Positions 25,850 to 35,169 are shown, counted from the first letter of the stretch. The stretch is DNA of 64,000 bases from Levilactobacillus angrenensis (GCF_003946085.1 NZ_RHOB01000007.1:62001-126000); one strand, 5' to 3'. Notes: a model not told the origin generated them from the letters alone. Translations and numbers: made by a program.

Positions 25850-25858
25850 TGATATACT
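25850..25858 (+). promoter_or_regulatory. Extended -10 promoter of the PDZ-phoPR operon
   Basis: TGA-TATACT (-10 at 25853-25858) with no good -35. It lies 37 bp upstream of the PDZ-protein start. Confidence 0.5.
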
Positions 25859-25894
25859 GAGAACAGTTATCTTTTCAGGAAAGGTGTCGATTTC

Positions 25895-27049
25895 ATGCGG
25901 ACATTTATTGCTTGTAGCACGTACCTGCTACAGCCGCTGGTTTGGCTGGCGATTTTACGCGTTTGGCTGACCAGTCGCGCCCGGATCAAATCCGAGCGTC
26001 ATGATTTTGGGAGTGCCGTCTACAGCGACCACTTCGAATTGCGTCATCTGTTGACTCAGGGCGTTGTCTTGGGCCTGGGTCTGTCAGTGATTAATCTAGT
26101 CGTGGGCTTTAGCCTGCCGCTATTATGGATCATCATTTACGAAGGTTTGGCCATCATCACACTGGTGGTCTTGCCGACGACGATTTTGCCGTTGACCCTG
26201 ATGGTGGTGACCACGGTATTGACGGTCTTTGGGGGACCTTACATAACGGGAAAACCGGATCTTTCGGCGATTGGCCTCAACTGGTCGACGGTTTCTGGAA
26301 CCAACTATTTGTGGTTAGCCGTGGTTTTCTTTCTCTTGTTGGGACACTGGGTGGCACATTATGGCGGCCGCTTTGCGAGCCCCAAAATTTACGCCAAACA
26401 GCGGGGGAAGCGCATCGCGGGTTATCCGTGGCGTGAATTTCTAGTCTTGCCGATGGTGACCTTGGTGCCCGGGGATTGGTTGACCAGCCAGTGGGCGTTT
26501 TGGCCAGTCTTTCATTTTCAAGGCAAGAGCTTTGCTATCTTGGTTATCCCGTTGATTTTAGGCCTGCGTTTAACCATTTTTCGGCAGGCACCGCGCTTGG
26601 TTTACCGGCGGCTGGCGAAGCAGTTCGTTTGGCTAGCCGTTGCGGCGGCGGTCTTATGCGGGTGGGCGGCAGTTCGCCCCCAAGATTCGCCCTACCTATT
26701 AATCGTTCTGTTAGTTGGTTATGCGGTTATCCTATGGCGAGCTAAACGCTATGATGAACGACAACAATTCTGGTATTCTCAGGTCGACGATGGTGTACGT
26801 GTACTAGCGATTCGCCCGCAAACGCCAGCGGTAAAAATGGATCTGGCGGCCGGCGATATCATTTTGGAGTGCAACCACCGTCCCGTAAACAGTGAAACGA
26901 GTTTTTATGAGGCCCTCCTTGCCAATCCGGCGTATTGTCATTTACGCGTTCGGGACATGAATGGCGAGTTAAAGATGACGGAAACAGCGATTTATTCTGG
27001 GGCACCGCACGAAATCGGCATCGTTTTATTCAGAGATCAGGAGGGGTAA
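25895..27049 (+). CDS. Multi-spanning membrane protein with C-terminal PDZ domain
   Basis: This 384-residue protein has about eight hydrophobic segments (between residues 1 and 280) followed by a PDZ domain (about 300-384). The domain is visible in GVRVLAIRPQTPAVKMDLAA, GDIILECNHRPVNSETSFYE and LRVRDMNGE. PDZ domains bind C-terminal or exposed peptides. It ends 4 bp before phoP, so it is the first gene of a PDZ-phoP-phoR operon. A role in signal input or envelope proteolysis linked to PhoPR is inferred from position only. No protease motif is visible. Confidence 0.85.
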   Translation: MRTFIACSTYLLQPLVWLAILRVWLTSRARIKSERHDFGSAVYSDHFELRHLLTQGVVLGLGLSVINLVVGFSLPLLWIIIYEGLAIITLVVLPTTILPLTLMVVTTVLTVFGGPYITGKPDLSAIGLNWSTVSGTNYLWLAVVFFLLLGHWVAHYGGRFASPKIYAKQRGKRIAGYPWREFLVLPMVTLVPGDWLTSQWAFWPVFHFQGKSFAILVIPLILGLRLTIFRQAPRLVYRRLAKQFVWLAVAAAVLCGWAAVRPQDSPYLLIVLLVGYAVILWRAKRYDERQQFWYSQVDDGVRVLAIRPQTPAVKMDLAAGDIILECNHRPVNSETSFYEALLANPAYCHLRVRDMNGELKMTETAIYSGAPHEIGIVLFRDQEG

Positions 27050-27053
27050 ATCT

Positions 27054-27761
27054 ATGAATCGAGTCCTAGTCGTCGATGACGAGCCCGCAATTGTCACGTT
27101 GTTGCAGTACAACTTGGAACAAGCAGATTTTCAAGTTGTGACCGCAATCGACGGTGAGCAGGCGTTAAATTTAGCGTTACACGAAAAGTTTGATGTTATT
27201 CTGTTGGATTTAATGTTGCCCAAATTGGATGGCGTGGAGGTGACGAAACGCCTACGCCAAGAGAAAATTAAGACACCCATCATCATGGTCACGGCTAAGA
27301 CTGGTGAATTCGATACGGTCTTTGGCTTGGAACTCGGCGCGGATGATTACATTACCAAGCCGTTTAGTCCCAGAGAGGTGATTGCCCGGATGAAGGCCGT
27401 TATGCGGCGGTATCACGAGGATGAACCGCAAGAGCAAGCGCCCAACAAGGTGGATCATCGCTTACAGGTCGGGGATTTGACCATCGACCAAGATAAGTTT
27501 CAAGTAAAACGGGGCGACAAACCCATCGAGTTGACGCCTAAGGAATTTGAATTACTGTTGTTCTTCGCTAAACGTCCCGGTAAGGTATGGAGTCGAGAAC
27601 AGCTGCTGGAAGGCGTTTGGGGATTTGACTATAGCGGGCAAACGCGGATGGTCGACATTCACGTGTCCCACTTGCGAGAAAAAATCGAACTGGACCCCAA
27701 GCATCCCGTATTATTAAAGACGGTGCGCGGCTTCGGTTACACGTTTGAGGCCCAGTCATGA
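27054..27761 (+). CDS. phoP: Response regulator PhoP (OmpR family)
   Basis: This 235-residue protein has a receiver domain with phospho-acceptor Asp52 (VILLDLMLPK) and Lys (MVTAKTG), and a C-terminal winged helix (EFELLLFFAKRPGKVWSREQ, HVSHLREKIE, KTVRGFGYTFE). It is coupled to phoR by a 4-bp overlap. A Pho box with four 11-bp repeats and the pst operon lie directly downstream, which identifies it as the phosphate regulator rather than WalR or another paralogue. Confidence 0.95.
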   Translation: MNRVLVVDDEPAIVTLLQYNLEQADFQVVTAIDGEQALNLALHEKFDVILLDLMLPKLDGVEVTKRLRQEKIKTPIIMVTAKTGEFDTVFGLELGADDYITKPFSPREVIARMKAVMRRYHEDEPQEQAPNKVDHRLQVGDLTIDQDKFQVKRGDKPIELTPKEFELLLFFAKRPGKVWSREQLLEGVWGFDYSGQTRMVDIHVSHLREKIELDPKHPVLLKTVRGFGYTFEAQS

Positions 27762-29101
27762 TCCGGCAATTAGCCGTGGCGTTTGTGGGTCTTGGGGTGG
27801 TGAATACGCTACTGGTCTGGTGCGTCCGTGCGCCCCACGTGGCGCTGGCAACGCTGGTCGCGTGGTCAGTGGCCTTGCTGGAAACGGTACTACTCAGCGT
27901 CGTTTACCGGTGGCTCGAGCAGCGGATTGCAATTTTGACCAAGAAGGTCGAGGGAATCCGCCACGAGGAGACACCAGCCCACGTACTGTTGTCACCGCAT
28001 GACCCCTTCCAGCAATTGGCCTTACAGATCAATTATCTGCAAACCCAACAGCGGAAGGCCCGGCGTGACATGGCCAGTCAAAATCAGGAATTTGCGACGT
28101 TGCTGGATTACCTGCCGATTGGGGTCATGGTCATTGACCGGTACCGCAAAGTCGAGTTGGCTAACCCCGCGATGGAACAATTCTTACAGCGAAAAATTTC
28201 GCCGCGCCGGCACCCGTTTACTCAAGACGTCCAGCAGTTTGAGTTGGCTAGTCTGATCAATGCGGCGTTAAATGACCGCCAGACGCAGCACAAGACACTG
28301 AAACTACCGGGGGTGGTCAAGGAACGAACGGTCGACGTGCGGGCGATTTACACGGCGACCTCGCAGGATTATTTTCAGGTGTTGGTCTTGCTCTACGACG
28401 TCACGGAGGTGTACGCCGTGGAACAGATGCAGATGGACTTCGTGTCCAACGCCTCGCATGAGCTGAAGACGCCGGTCACGGCCATTTCGGGCTTCGCCAA
28501 GACGTTGTTGGCGGGGGCTAAGGATGACCCAGAGAAATCAGTCGAGTTCTTGAAGATCATTGACCAACAGAGTGAACGACTGGTCGAGCTGATCAACGAC
28601 GTCTTGACGATTTCTCACATCGAATCAGGCAATGCCGTGGAGGTCGCCGAGGTGCCCGTCGGCCAGATGATTGCCAGTCAGGTGGCGCTGTTAGCTCCGC
28701 TGGCGGCGGTCAATGCCGTGACGCTCATCAACCAGGTTCCCAGTGGCTTGATGGCCGTCACCGACCAGCGTAAGTTCGATCAGATTTTGAAAAATGTGTT
28801 GAGCAACGCCATCAAATACAATCGACCGCAAGGCACCGTCACGTTGACCAGTCAGGAAACGCCGCAAGCGTGGGCACTAACGATTGCGGATACGGGAATC
28901 GGCATCGCGCCGCAAGACCAATTGCGGGTCTTCGAACGGTTCTACCGGGCAGATGTCTCGCATTCCAATCAGTTGGTCAGCGGTAGCGGGCTAGGCCTCG
29001 CCATCGTGCGGGAACTGGTGCAGTCGCTCAACGGTAAGATTGATTTGCAAAGTACCCCCGACGTCGGCACCCAGGTCACCATGACCTTCCCGGTGGCGTA
29101 A
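27758..29101 (+). CDS. phoR: Phosphate sensor histidine kinase PhoR
   Basis: This 447-residue kinase has two N-terminal membrane helices with only a very short outside loop (residues 1-55), so it has no extracellular sensor domain. A HAMP-like/linker coil and a PAS domain (about 110-220) follow. The HisKA box is FVSNASHELKTPVTAISGF with His234, and the ATPase domain has NAIKYN, DTGIGIAP and GSGLGLAIV. Lack of a periplasmic domain fits sensing through the Pst transporter and PhoU. It overlaps phoP by 4 bp. Confidence 0.95.
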   Translation: MIRQLAVAFVGLGVVNTLLVWCVRAPHVALATLVAWSVALLETVLLSVVYRWLEQRIAILTKKVEGIRHEETPAHVLLSPHDPFQQLALQINYLQTQQRKARRDMASQNQEFATLLDYLPIGVMVIDRYRKVELANPAMEQFLQRKISPRRHPFTQDVQQFELASLINAALNDRQTQHKTLKLPGVVKERTVDVRAIYTATSQDYFQVLVLLYDVTEVYAVEQMQMDFVSNASHELKTPVTAISGFAKTLLAGAKDDPEKSVEFLKIIDQQSERLVELINDVLTISHIESGNAVEVAEVPVGQMIASQVALLAPLAAVNAVTLINQVPSGLMAVTDQRKFDQILKNVLSNAIKYNRPQGTVTLTSQETPQAWALTIADTGIGIAPQDQLRVFERFYRADVSHSNQLVSGSGLGLAIVRELVQSLNGKIDLQSTPDVGTQVTMTFPVA

Positions 29102-29128
29102 TCAGCGATATTAAAATTTAAAACCATC

Positions 29129-29160
29129 AGGACGTAGTCAGGGGATGACTGCGTCCTTTT
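29129..29160 (+). terminator. phoPR operon terminator
   Basis: AGGACGTAGTCA (29129-29140) pairs with TGACTGCGTCCT (29146-29157) with one mismatch, followed by TTTT. Confidence 0.9.
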
Positions 29161-29164
29161 GCTT

Positions 29165-29315
29165 AGATTGGGCAGTTTCCGGCTCAAAGCGGAGCCGAGG
29201 CCGTCACTCAAACCCTACTATCGCGTTCCAATCTATATTCGGTGGGACAGTGGGCGGCCAATTCAAACGATGTCCTATTACCGTCAATTCACCCTGAAAA
29301 GGTGGGCGGCCAGCA
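29165..29315 (-). repeat. Degenerate partial copy of the dispersed repeat, inverted
   Basis: CCGGCTCAAAGCGGAGCCGAG, then CGCGTTCCAATCTATATTCGG and GGGCGGCC, follow the reverse complement of the left arm of copy A in order. GGTGGGCGGCCAGC recurs at 29300. Limits are approximate. Confidence 0.65.
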
Positions 29316-29350
29316 TGATTTCGCTAAAAATTAGCCTAGGTCGGGATATA

Positions 29351-29404
29351 TTTACACAACCTTTACAATACGTCTACATGACATTTACATTGATTCGGTA
29401 TACT
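29351..29404 (+). promoter_or_regulatory. Pho box (PhoP binding repeats) and pst promoter
   Basis: Four direct repeats lie at exact 11-bp spacing: TTTACA (29351), TTTACA (29362), TCTACA (29373) and TTTACA (29384). They precede TATACT (29399-29404). There is no separate -35, as expected for a PhoP-activated promoter. This matches the TT(A/T/C)ACA direct-repeat Pho box of B. subtilis. Confidence 0.95.
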
Positions 29405-29457
29405 AAATTTTGAAATGGTTGGGCCAAAGACGCGCAACCGATTTAGGAGGTTACGGT

Positions 29458-30339
29458 ATGTCGAAAAAACGCTGGGTGCAGGGCCTGGTCTTGGTGGTGC
29501 TGGTAGCGCTAGGAGTTTTTGCCTACCAGACACGGCAGGTCAGTCATGCGGGAGAATCAATCACCGCAGTGGGCTCTACTGCGCTCCAACCCTTAGTTGA
29601 AGCCGCTGGCGAACAGTATACGGGCGAACACCTGGGCACGTTTATTAACGTCCAAGGTGGGGGAACGGGGACTGGTCTCAGTCAAATTCAAGAGGGCGCC
29701 GTGCAGATTGGGGATTCCGACCTGTTTGCCGCTGAACAAAAGGGGATTCGGGCCAATGAACTGGTCGATCACCGGGTGGCGGTCGTGGGTATCACCCCCA
29801 TCGTGAATAAGCGGGTGGGCGTGCAAAATCTCTCGACGCACCAACTGATTCAGGTCTTTACGGGTCAAGTGACCAACTGGAAACAAGTTGGCGGCGCTGA
29901 CCTCCCCATCGTTTTGATCAACCGGGCGCAAGGTAGCGGGACCCGCGCGACCTTTGAACAATTTGGGCTGATGAAACACCGCTCTAAAACAGCGCAAGAA
30001 CAAGACTCTTCCGGTATGGTCCGCTCAATCGTGGCGACCACGCCGGGGGCCATTAGTTACGTGGCGTTTTCTTACGTGGACCGGACCGTGCAGGATGTTT
30101 CCTTGAACCACGTCGCCCCTACGGAAGACAACGTCACCACGAATAAATGGCCTATCTGGTCTTATGAACATTTATATACCAAAGGCCAGCCCACGGGCTT
30201 AACCAAAGCCTTTATCGCCTACGTCCAGTCTCCCGCGATTCAAAAAACATTGGTCCGCCAATTGGGGTACTTGTCCCCCAACCAAATGACGGTGGAACGC
30301 AATGCAACGGGACACATTACCCAGACGGGAGGCGCGTAG
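29458..30339 (+). CDS. pstS: Phosphate ABC transporter substrate-binding protein PstS
   Basis: The frame opens at 29410, but ATG 29458 has AGGAGG (29445-29450) seven bases upstream, giving 293 residues. A Lys/Arg start and hydrophobic helix (about 6-23) form a signal peptide or anchor. The mature domain begins ITAVGSTALQPLVEAAGEQY and has GGGTGTGLSQI and RAQGSGTRATFEQF, the phosphate-binding loops. There is no Cys after the helix, so it is not a standard lipoprotein. First gene of pstS-C-A-B-B-phoU under the Pho box. Confidence 0.95.
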   Translation: MSKKRWVQGLVLVVLVALGVFAYQTRQVSHAGESITAVGSTALQPLVEAAGEQYTGEHLGTFINVQGGGTGTGLSQIQEGAVQIGDSDLFAAEQKGIRANELVDHRVAVVGITPIVNKRVGVQNLSTHQLIQVFTGQVTNWKQVGGADLPIVLINRAQGSGTRATFEQFGLMKHRSKTAQEQDSSGMVRSIVATTPGAISYVAFSYVDRTVQDVSLNHVAPTEDNVTTNKWPIWSYEHLYTKGQPTGLTKAFIAYVQSPAIQKTLVRQLGYLSPNQMTVERNATGHITQTGGA

Positions 30340-30340
30340 A

Positions 30341-31270
30341 ATGAAGAGTACCCAACAATTAGAACGACAATTAAAGCGGCGCTCCAAGGCCGCCAAACTA
30401 GAAATCTGGGGCCGACTGATCAGCTTAACGGCGCTCCTGCTCATCGTGGCAGTGGTCGTGGGCATCATCGGTTTTGTGGCCTCAAAGGGGATCGCGACGT
30501 TCACCAGCAACCACGTTAACCTGTGGGACTTCCTGTCGGGCAAAAACTGGAATCCTGGTATCACGGATGCTCACGGTAAGCCAGAAGTGGGCGCGTTACC
30601 GATGATCGTCGGGTCCTTCCTGATTACGATTTTATCTGCCATCGTGGCAACACCGTTTGCCATTGGCACGGCGGTCTTTATGAATGAAATTTCCCCGAAT
30701 AAGGGAGCGAAGATTTTACAACCCGTGACGGAACTACTGGTGGGGATTCCTTCAGTTGTGTACGGGTTCATCGGGCTGTCCGTCGTGGTCCCAACCACGC
30801 GGGCCCTCTTCGGCGGCAGTGGGTTTGGGATTCTGTCCGGGACCTGCGTGCTGTTCGTGATGATTTTACCGACCGTCACGTCCATGAGTGCCGACGCCCT
30901 GCGCGCCGTGCCGCGGTATTACCGGGAAGCCTCACTGGCCTTAGGGGCGACTCAGTGGCAGACCATTTACAAGGTCGTGTTACGAGCTGCCACACCGGGC
31001 TTGATGACGGCCGTGGTTTTCGGGATGGCGCGGGCCTTCGGTGAAGCCTTAGCCGTTCAAATGGTGATTGGGAACGCCGCGTTGATGCCAAACAGTCTGG
31101 TATCGCCGTCGTCCACGCTGACGTCAGTGCTGACCACGGGAATTGGGAACACGGTCATGGGGTCACTGCAAAACAATGCGCTGTGGTCACTGGCCCTCGT
31201 ACTCTTACTGATGTCATTAGTCTTTAACTTAATTATTCGCTTGATTGGTCGAAAGGGGCGTTTGCAATAA
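30341..31270 (+). CDS. pstC: Phosphate ABC transporter permease PstC
   Basis: The frame opens at 30302, but the ATG at 30341, one base after the pstS stop and with GGGAGG upstream, gives 309 residues. Six membrane helices are visible. The ABC permease coupling loop reads LALGATQWQTIYKVVLRAATPG, typical EAA-type. It pairs with PstA to form the channel. Confidence 0.95.
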   Translation: MKSTQQLERQLKRRSKAAKLEIWGRLISLTALLLIVAVVVGIIGFVASKGIATFTSNHVNLWDFLSGKNWNPGITDAHGKPEVGALPMIVGSFLITILSAIVATPFAIGTAVFMNEISPNKGAKILQPVTELLVGIPSVVYGFIGLSVVVPTTRALFGGSGFGILSGTCVLFVMILPTVTSMSADALRAVPRYYREASLALGATQWQTIYKVVLRAATPGLMTAVVFGMARAFGEALAVQMVIGNAALMPNSLVSPSSTLTSVLTTGIGNTVMGSLQNNALWSLALVLLLMSLVFNLIIRLIGRKGRLQ

Positions 31271-32154
31271 TGAATTCGAAAACGCAAAACAAGGTGGCCA
31301 TTGGCGGCCTGTATGGGATCGCCGGTTTCGTGGTTCTCATCTTGCTGGCCCTGCTCGGCTTCATCCTGGTGAGTGGGGTGCCACAGTTGAGCTGGCATTT
31401 TCTGACCGCACCGGGCAAAGCCTTCCTGAAAGGTGGGGGTGTGGGCGTTCAGCTCTTTAACTCCTTCTATCTGCTAATTCTCGCCATGCTGATTTCCTTT
31501 CCAATTGCCCTGGGCGCAGCGATTTATCTGTATGAATACGCCAAGGACAATTGGCTGACGACCACGATTCGCACGGCGATTGAAATTCTGAGTTCGTTGC
31601 CATCCGTGGTCGTCGGACTCTTCGGCTTTCTGTTCTTCGTGGTCAAATTACACCTGGGCTTCTCGATTCTCTCCGGGGCCTTTGCCCTGACGTTCTTCAA
31701 CCTGCCCCTGCTGACGCGGAGCATTGAAGACTCGCTGCGGACCATTAGTGATGTCCAACGCGAAGGGGGCCTGGCACTGGGCTTATCACGTTGGGAGACC
31801 GTTTCGCGGGTGATTTTACCCGCCGCGGTGCCCAGCATTTTAACCGGGGTCATCCTCAGTGCCGGTCGGGTCTTTGGCGAAGCGGCCGCGTTGATTTACA
31901 CGGCCGGCCAAAGCGCGCCAGCCCTGAACTTTGCCGACTGGAACCCGTTCAATATTTCCAGTCCGTTGAACCCGATGCGACCTGCCGAAACGTTGGCAGT
32001 CCACATTTGGAAGATTAATTCTGAAGGCATCATGCCGGACGCCAAGGCCATCTCATCCGGGTCGTCGGCCGTGTTGGTGATTGCCATCTTACTATTTAAC
32101 TTTGCCGCCCGGTATTTGGGCAAACGCTTGTACAAACGCCTGACGTCGGCGTAG
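31270..32154 (+). CDS. pstA: Phosphate ABC transporter permease PstA
   Basis: This 294-residue permease overlaps pstC by one base (TAATG). Six helices are visible, with the coupling loop REGGLALGLSRWETVSRVILP then AAVPSILTG. The segment EILSSLPSVVVGLFGFLFFV is typical of PstA. It forms the inner-membrane channel with PstC. Confidence 0.95.
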   Translation: MNSKTQNKVAIGGLYGIAGFVVLILLALLGFILVSGVPQLSWHFLTAPGKAFLKGGGVGVQLFNSFYLLILAMLISFPIALGAAIYLYEYAKDNWLTTTIRTAIEILSSLPSVVVGLFGFLFFVVKLHLGFSILSGAFALTFFNLPLLTRSIEDSLRTISDVQREGGLALGLSRWETVSRVILPAAVPSILTGVILSAGRVFGEAAALIYTAGQSAPALNFADWNPFNISSPLNPMRPAETLAVHIWKINSEGIMPDAKAISSGSSAVLVIAILLFNFAARYLGKRLYKRLTSA

Positions 32155-32167
32155 AGGAGGTTAGCCC

Positions 32168-32992
32168 ATGTTTGTCAATAACGATGTGACCAATGCCATG
32201 GCCAAAGAAGACCGGCACGTCATCAAATTAACTGACCCGGAGCATCCGGTGATCTTGTCAACGGAAGGCCTCCACGTGTATTACGGCAAGAAGGAAGCCC
32301 TGTTTGAAGGGGACTTGCAATTTGCCAGTAACCAGATTACCGCATTGATTGGACCATCCGGTTCCGGTAAGTCCACGTACTTGCGGTCGTTGAATCGGAT
32401 GAATGACCGCATCGCCACAGTGACGGGCAAAATCATGTACCGTGGGGTGGACATCAACCAGCCAGACATCGACGTCTACGAGATGCGGCGGCGAGTGGGG
32501 ATGGTGTTTCAACGACCGAATCCATTTGCCAAATCCATCTACGATAACATTGCCTTTGCCTTGCGCTTACGTGGGGTCACGGATAAGCATCAACTGGATG
32601 AAATCGTGGAGACGTCGTTGAAACAAGCCGCGCTTTGGGAGCAGGTCAAAGATGACCTGAACAAGAGCGCCTTAGCGCTATCTGGTGGGCAGGCCCAGCG
32701 GCTGTGTATTGCCCGAGCCATCGCCATCAAGCCAGATATCTTATTGCTAGACGAGCCGGCCAGTGCGCTGGATCCGGTGTCGACCGGGCAACTGGAAGAC
32801 ACGTTGTTGTCGCTCAAGGCGCATTACACCATTATCATTGTGACCCACAACATGCAACAGGCCGCGCGGATCAGTGAATATACGGCATTTTTCAACCAGG
32901 GGCGGGTGTTGGAGTACGACACCACGAGCCATATTTTTACCAATCCGTCGGTTCAGGTGACCAGTGATTATGTTTCGGGGAACTTCGGTTAA
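32168..32992 (+). CDS. pstB: Phosphate ABC transporter ATPase PstB (first copy)
   Basis: This 274-residue protein has Walker [10 protein letters not shown], signature [15 protein letters not shown], Walker [17 protein letters not shown] and the PstB-specific LNRMNDRI. The N-terminal extension of about 25 residues is longer than in the second copy. The RBS GAGGAGG lies after pstA. Tandem pstB genes are common in Firmicutes. The divergence between the copies suggests an old duplication. Confidence 0.95.
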   Translation: MFVNNDVTNAMAKEDRHVIKLTDPEHPVILSTEGLHVYYGKKEALFEGDLQFASNQITALIGPSGSGKSTYLRSLNRMNDRIATVTGKIMYRGVDINQPDIDVYEMRRRVGMVFQRPNPFAKSIYDNIAFALRLRGVTDKHQLDEIVETSLKQAALWEQVKDDLNKSALALSGGQAQRLCIARAIAIKPDILLLDEPASALDPVSTGQLEDTLLSLKAHYTIIIVTHNMQQAARISEYTAFFNQGRVLEYDTTSHIFTNPSVQVTSDYVSGNFG

Positions 32993-33006
32993 GAGGAGGA
33001 AGAATA

Positions 33007-33765
33007 ATGAAAGAAGAAATTTTGACGACGCAGGACCTGCATTTGTACTACGGGGACAAAGAAGCGCTGAAGGGCATCAATCTGAACTTCGATGAGAAGG
33101 GCATCACCGCACTGATTGGCCCTTCCGGTTGTGGCAAGTCCACGTATTTGCGGACGCTGAACCGGATGAATGATTTGATTCCCAACGTCACGATTACTGG
33201 GACCATCAAATTCAAGGGAAGCGACTTGTACGCGCCCAATGCGGACACCGTTCAGATTCGTAAGGAAATCGGCATGGTCTTCCAGCAACCGAATCCCTTC
33301 CCATTCTCCATTTATGACAATGTCATCTACGGACTACGGATTGCCGGGGAAAAGGACAAGGAAAAGCTGGATGCCGTCGTTGAAAAATCCCTGCGCCAAG
33401 CGGCCGTGTGGGACGAAGTAAAGGACCATTTACACGAAAGTGCCTTGGCCTTGTCTGGTGGGCAACAGCAACGGGTCTGCATCGCGCGGGTCTTAGCCGT
33501 TTCCCCCGAAATTATTCTACTGGACGAACCAACCAGTGCTTTGGATCCCGTTTCCAGTAGTCAAATTGAAGCAACTCTCTTGAATTTACGCCACGATTAT
33601 ACGATTATTATTGTGACCCACAACCTCCAGCAGGCTTCGCGAATTGCGGACCGGACCGCGTTCTTTATGAACGGGGAGCTGATTGAAGTGGATCAGACCA
33701 AGAACATTTTTATGAACCCAGCCAACAAGCAAACTGAAGATTACATTAGCGGTCGCTTTGGGTAA
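33007..33765 (+). CDS. pstB: Phosphate ABC transporter ATPase PstB (second copy)
   Basis: This 252-residue protein has Walker [10 protein letters not shown], signature [15 protein letters not shown], Walker [17 protein letters not shown] and the conserved LNRMNDLI. It lies 14 bp after the first pstB with RBS AAGAGGAGG. It probably shares the PstCA channel with the first copy, as either homodimers or a mixed dimer; this is not decided by sequence. Confidence 0.95.
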   Translation: MKEEILTTQDLHLYYGDKEALKGINLNFDEKGITALIGPSGCGKSTYLRTLNRMNDLIPNVTITGTIKFKGSDLYAPNADTVQIRKEIGMVFQQPNPFPFSIYDNVIYGLRIAGEKDKEKLDAVVEKSLRQAAVWDEVKDHLHESALALSGGQQQRVCIARVLAVSPEIILLDEPTSALDPVSSSQIEATLLNLRHDYTIIIVTHNLQQASRIADRTAFFMNGELIEVDQTKNIFMNPANKQTEDYISGRFG

Positions 33766-33776
33766 GGAGGAAGTCT

Positions 33777-34457
33777 ATGCGCAGATTATTTGATGATGAG
33801 CTAGCGGATTTAGACGCAGATTTTACGGAAATGGGGATGCTCGTCAGCGAGACCATCGAACAGGCGGTGAACGCGTTCACCAATCGCGATGCTGTCGCTG
33901 CCCAGCGTTTGATCGATCATGACCATAAAATCAATGAGCGGGAAATCGCGTTAGAGAAAAAGACGTTTGAAATGATTGCATTGTACCAACCCGTGACGAC
34001 GGATCTACGCGAAATCGTCACGATTCTAAAGGCAGTTTCTGAATTGGAACGGGCCGGCGACCACGCGCGAAACATTGCGCACGCCGCAATTAAGTTTGGC
34101 ACGAAGCAAAAGATTCCCGTGCTCGAGCAGCTCATGAATCAAATGGGACAAATGACCACGCAAATGGTCAAAGACGTGTTGACGGCGTACGTCAACAAAG
34201 ACGAGCATCAAGCCCGGCAGTTGGCCGACGTTGACCGTCAGCTTGACCAATTGAATCACCAGGTACGCGCCAATAGTTATGAGCAAATGCGCCTGGACCC
34301 CGCGTTTGAGACGGGGGCGTCCATCTACTTGAATGTGGCACAGGACCTCAGCCGCATCGGGGATTACGTGACCAACGTCTGTGAATGGGTGGTCTACCTG
34401 AAGTCAGGGCAGATCATTGAGTTGAATACGGCGAGTCAGGATAGTCCTAGCGAATAG
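33777..34457 (+). CDS. phoU: Phosphate signalling/transport regulator PhoU
   Basis: This 226-residue all-helical protein consists of two PhoU three-helix bundles. Both carry the metal-binding ExxxD signature (SELERAGDHARNIAH and AQDLSRIGDYVTNVCEWV). PhoU links Pst transport to PhoR activity and prevents phosphate toxicity. It is the last gene of the operon, 11 bp after pstB. Confidence 0.96.
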   Translation: MRRLFDDELADLDADFTEMGMLVSETIEQAVNAFTNRDAVAAQRLIDHDHKINEREIALEKKTFEMIALYQPVTTDLREIVTILKAVSELERAGDHARNIAHAAIKFGTKQKIPVLEQLMNQMGQMTTQMVKDVLTAYVNKDEHQARQLADVDRQLDQLNHQVRANSYEQMRLDPAFETGASIYLNVAQDLSRIGDYVTNVCEWVVYLKSGQIIELNTASQDSPSE

Positions 34458-34510
34458 GCATAGCTGATTTCGCCCGGAGAAGTTTAATCTAAATTGAAGA
34501 TTTACCCGAA

Positions 34511-34544
34511 CGGCCACTGAAGACTTGCTTTCAGTGGCCGCTTT
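34511..34544 (+). terminator. pst-phoU operon terminator
   Basis: CGGCCACTGA (34511-34520) pairs perfectly with TCAGTGGCCG (34531-34540). The following CTTT is a weak T tract. Confidence 0.75.
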
Positions 34545-34590
34545 GGGTATTCTTGCCCTAGCGAGTGTCTTTGGGCTGGTTACGTTGTTG

Positions 34591-34735
34591 GGCCGGCCGC
34601 CTATCGTCCGCCAACTATGGGTTGGAACGCGGTGGGCGGACCGGACCGAGCCTGAGAAACGGTCTCGGCCTCGCTTTGAGCCGATGGCCCACGTCTCTGG
34701 CCTCATAGCCGAAACGTGTACCAACAGGCAACTGT
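34591..34735 (+). repeat. Partial copy of the dispersed repeat (left arm)
   Basis: GGCCGCCTATCGTCCGCCAA, then GGTTGGAACGCGGTGGGCGG, CTGAGAAACGGTCTCGGCC and TCGCTTTGAGCCG are nearly identical to the left arm of copy C. After ACGTCTC the sequence leaves copy C and continues as CATAGCCGAAACGTGTACC and AACAGGCA. That tail matches copy K at 23700 as reverse complement. Confidence 0.8.
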
Positions 34736-34835
34736 CACGAGATTTTGACCAGAACCAGGGTGATTACTGGATTTACCCCTGGTCTTTCGGATATGATAGA
34801 AACACTAAAACTTACTTTCAAAGGAGTGTCCGCCT

Positions 34836-35168
34836 ATGGCAGAGAAAAAACGTTTAGTCCGTTCCCGCACGAACCGCTTAGTCGGCGGGGTATTGGGCGG
34901 CTTTGCAGAATATTTTAATTGGAATGCCAATTTATTACGCTTGATTTACGTCCTGGTGTCCTTAGCGATTCCGACCCACGGGGTGCTGGGCTTACTGGTG
35001 TACGTGGTGGTCATGACCTTCATGCCGCTGGACGATTCACGGCCCAACACGCCTAACTTCCGTGACTTATTTCGAGGAGGCTCTGCGTCACCGCAGGAAC
35101 CGGATCGTAAGGTCATTCACGATGTCACGGAACAAGATGTGAAGGACCATCACAAGGACGGTGAGTAG
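34836..35168 (+). CDS. PspC domain-containing membrane protein (YvlC-like)
   Basis: This 110-residue protein has an N-terminal PspC domain (KKRLVRSRTNRLVGGVLGGF, AEYFNWNANLLRLIYVL) with one or two membrane helices, followed by a charged tail rich in Asp, His and Lys. PspC-type proteins respond to envelope stress. It overlaps or abuts the YvlD-like gene, as in the B. subtilis yvlCD pair, and sits before hprK. RBS AAAGGAG. Confidence 0.88.
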   Translation: MAEKKRLVRSRTNRLVGGVLGGFAEYFNWNANLLRLIYVLVSLAIPTHGVLGLLVYVVVMTFMPLDDSRPNTPNFRDLFRGGSASPQEPDRKVIHDVTEQDVKDHHKDGE

Positions 35169-35169
35169 C

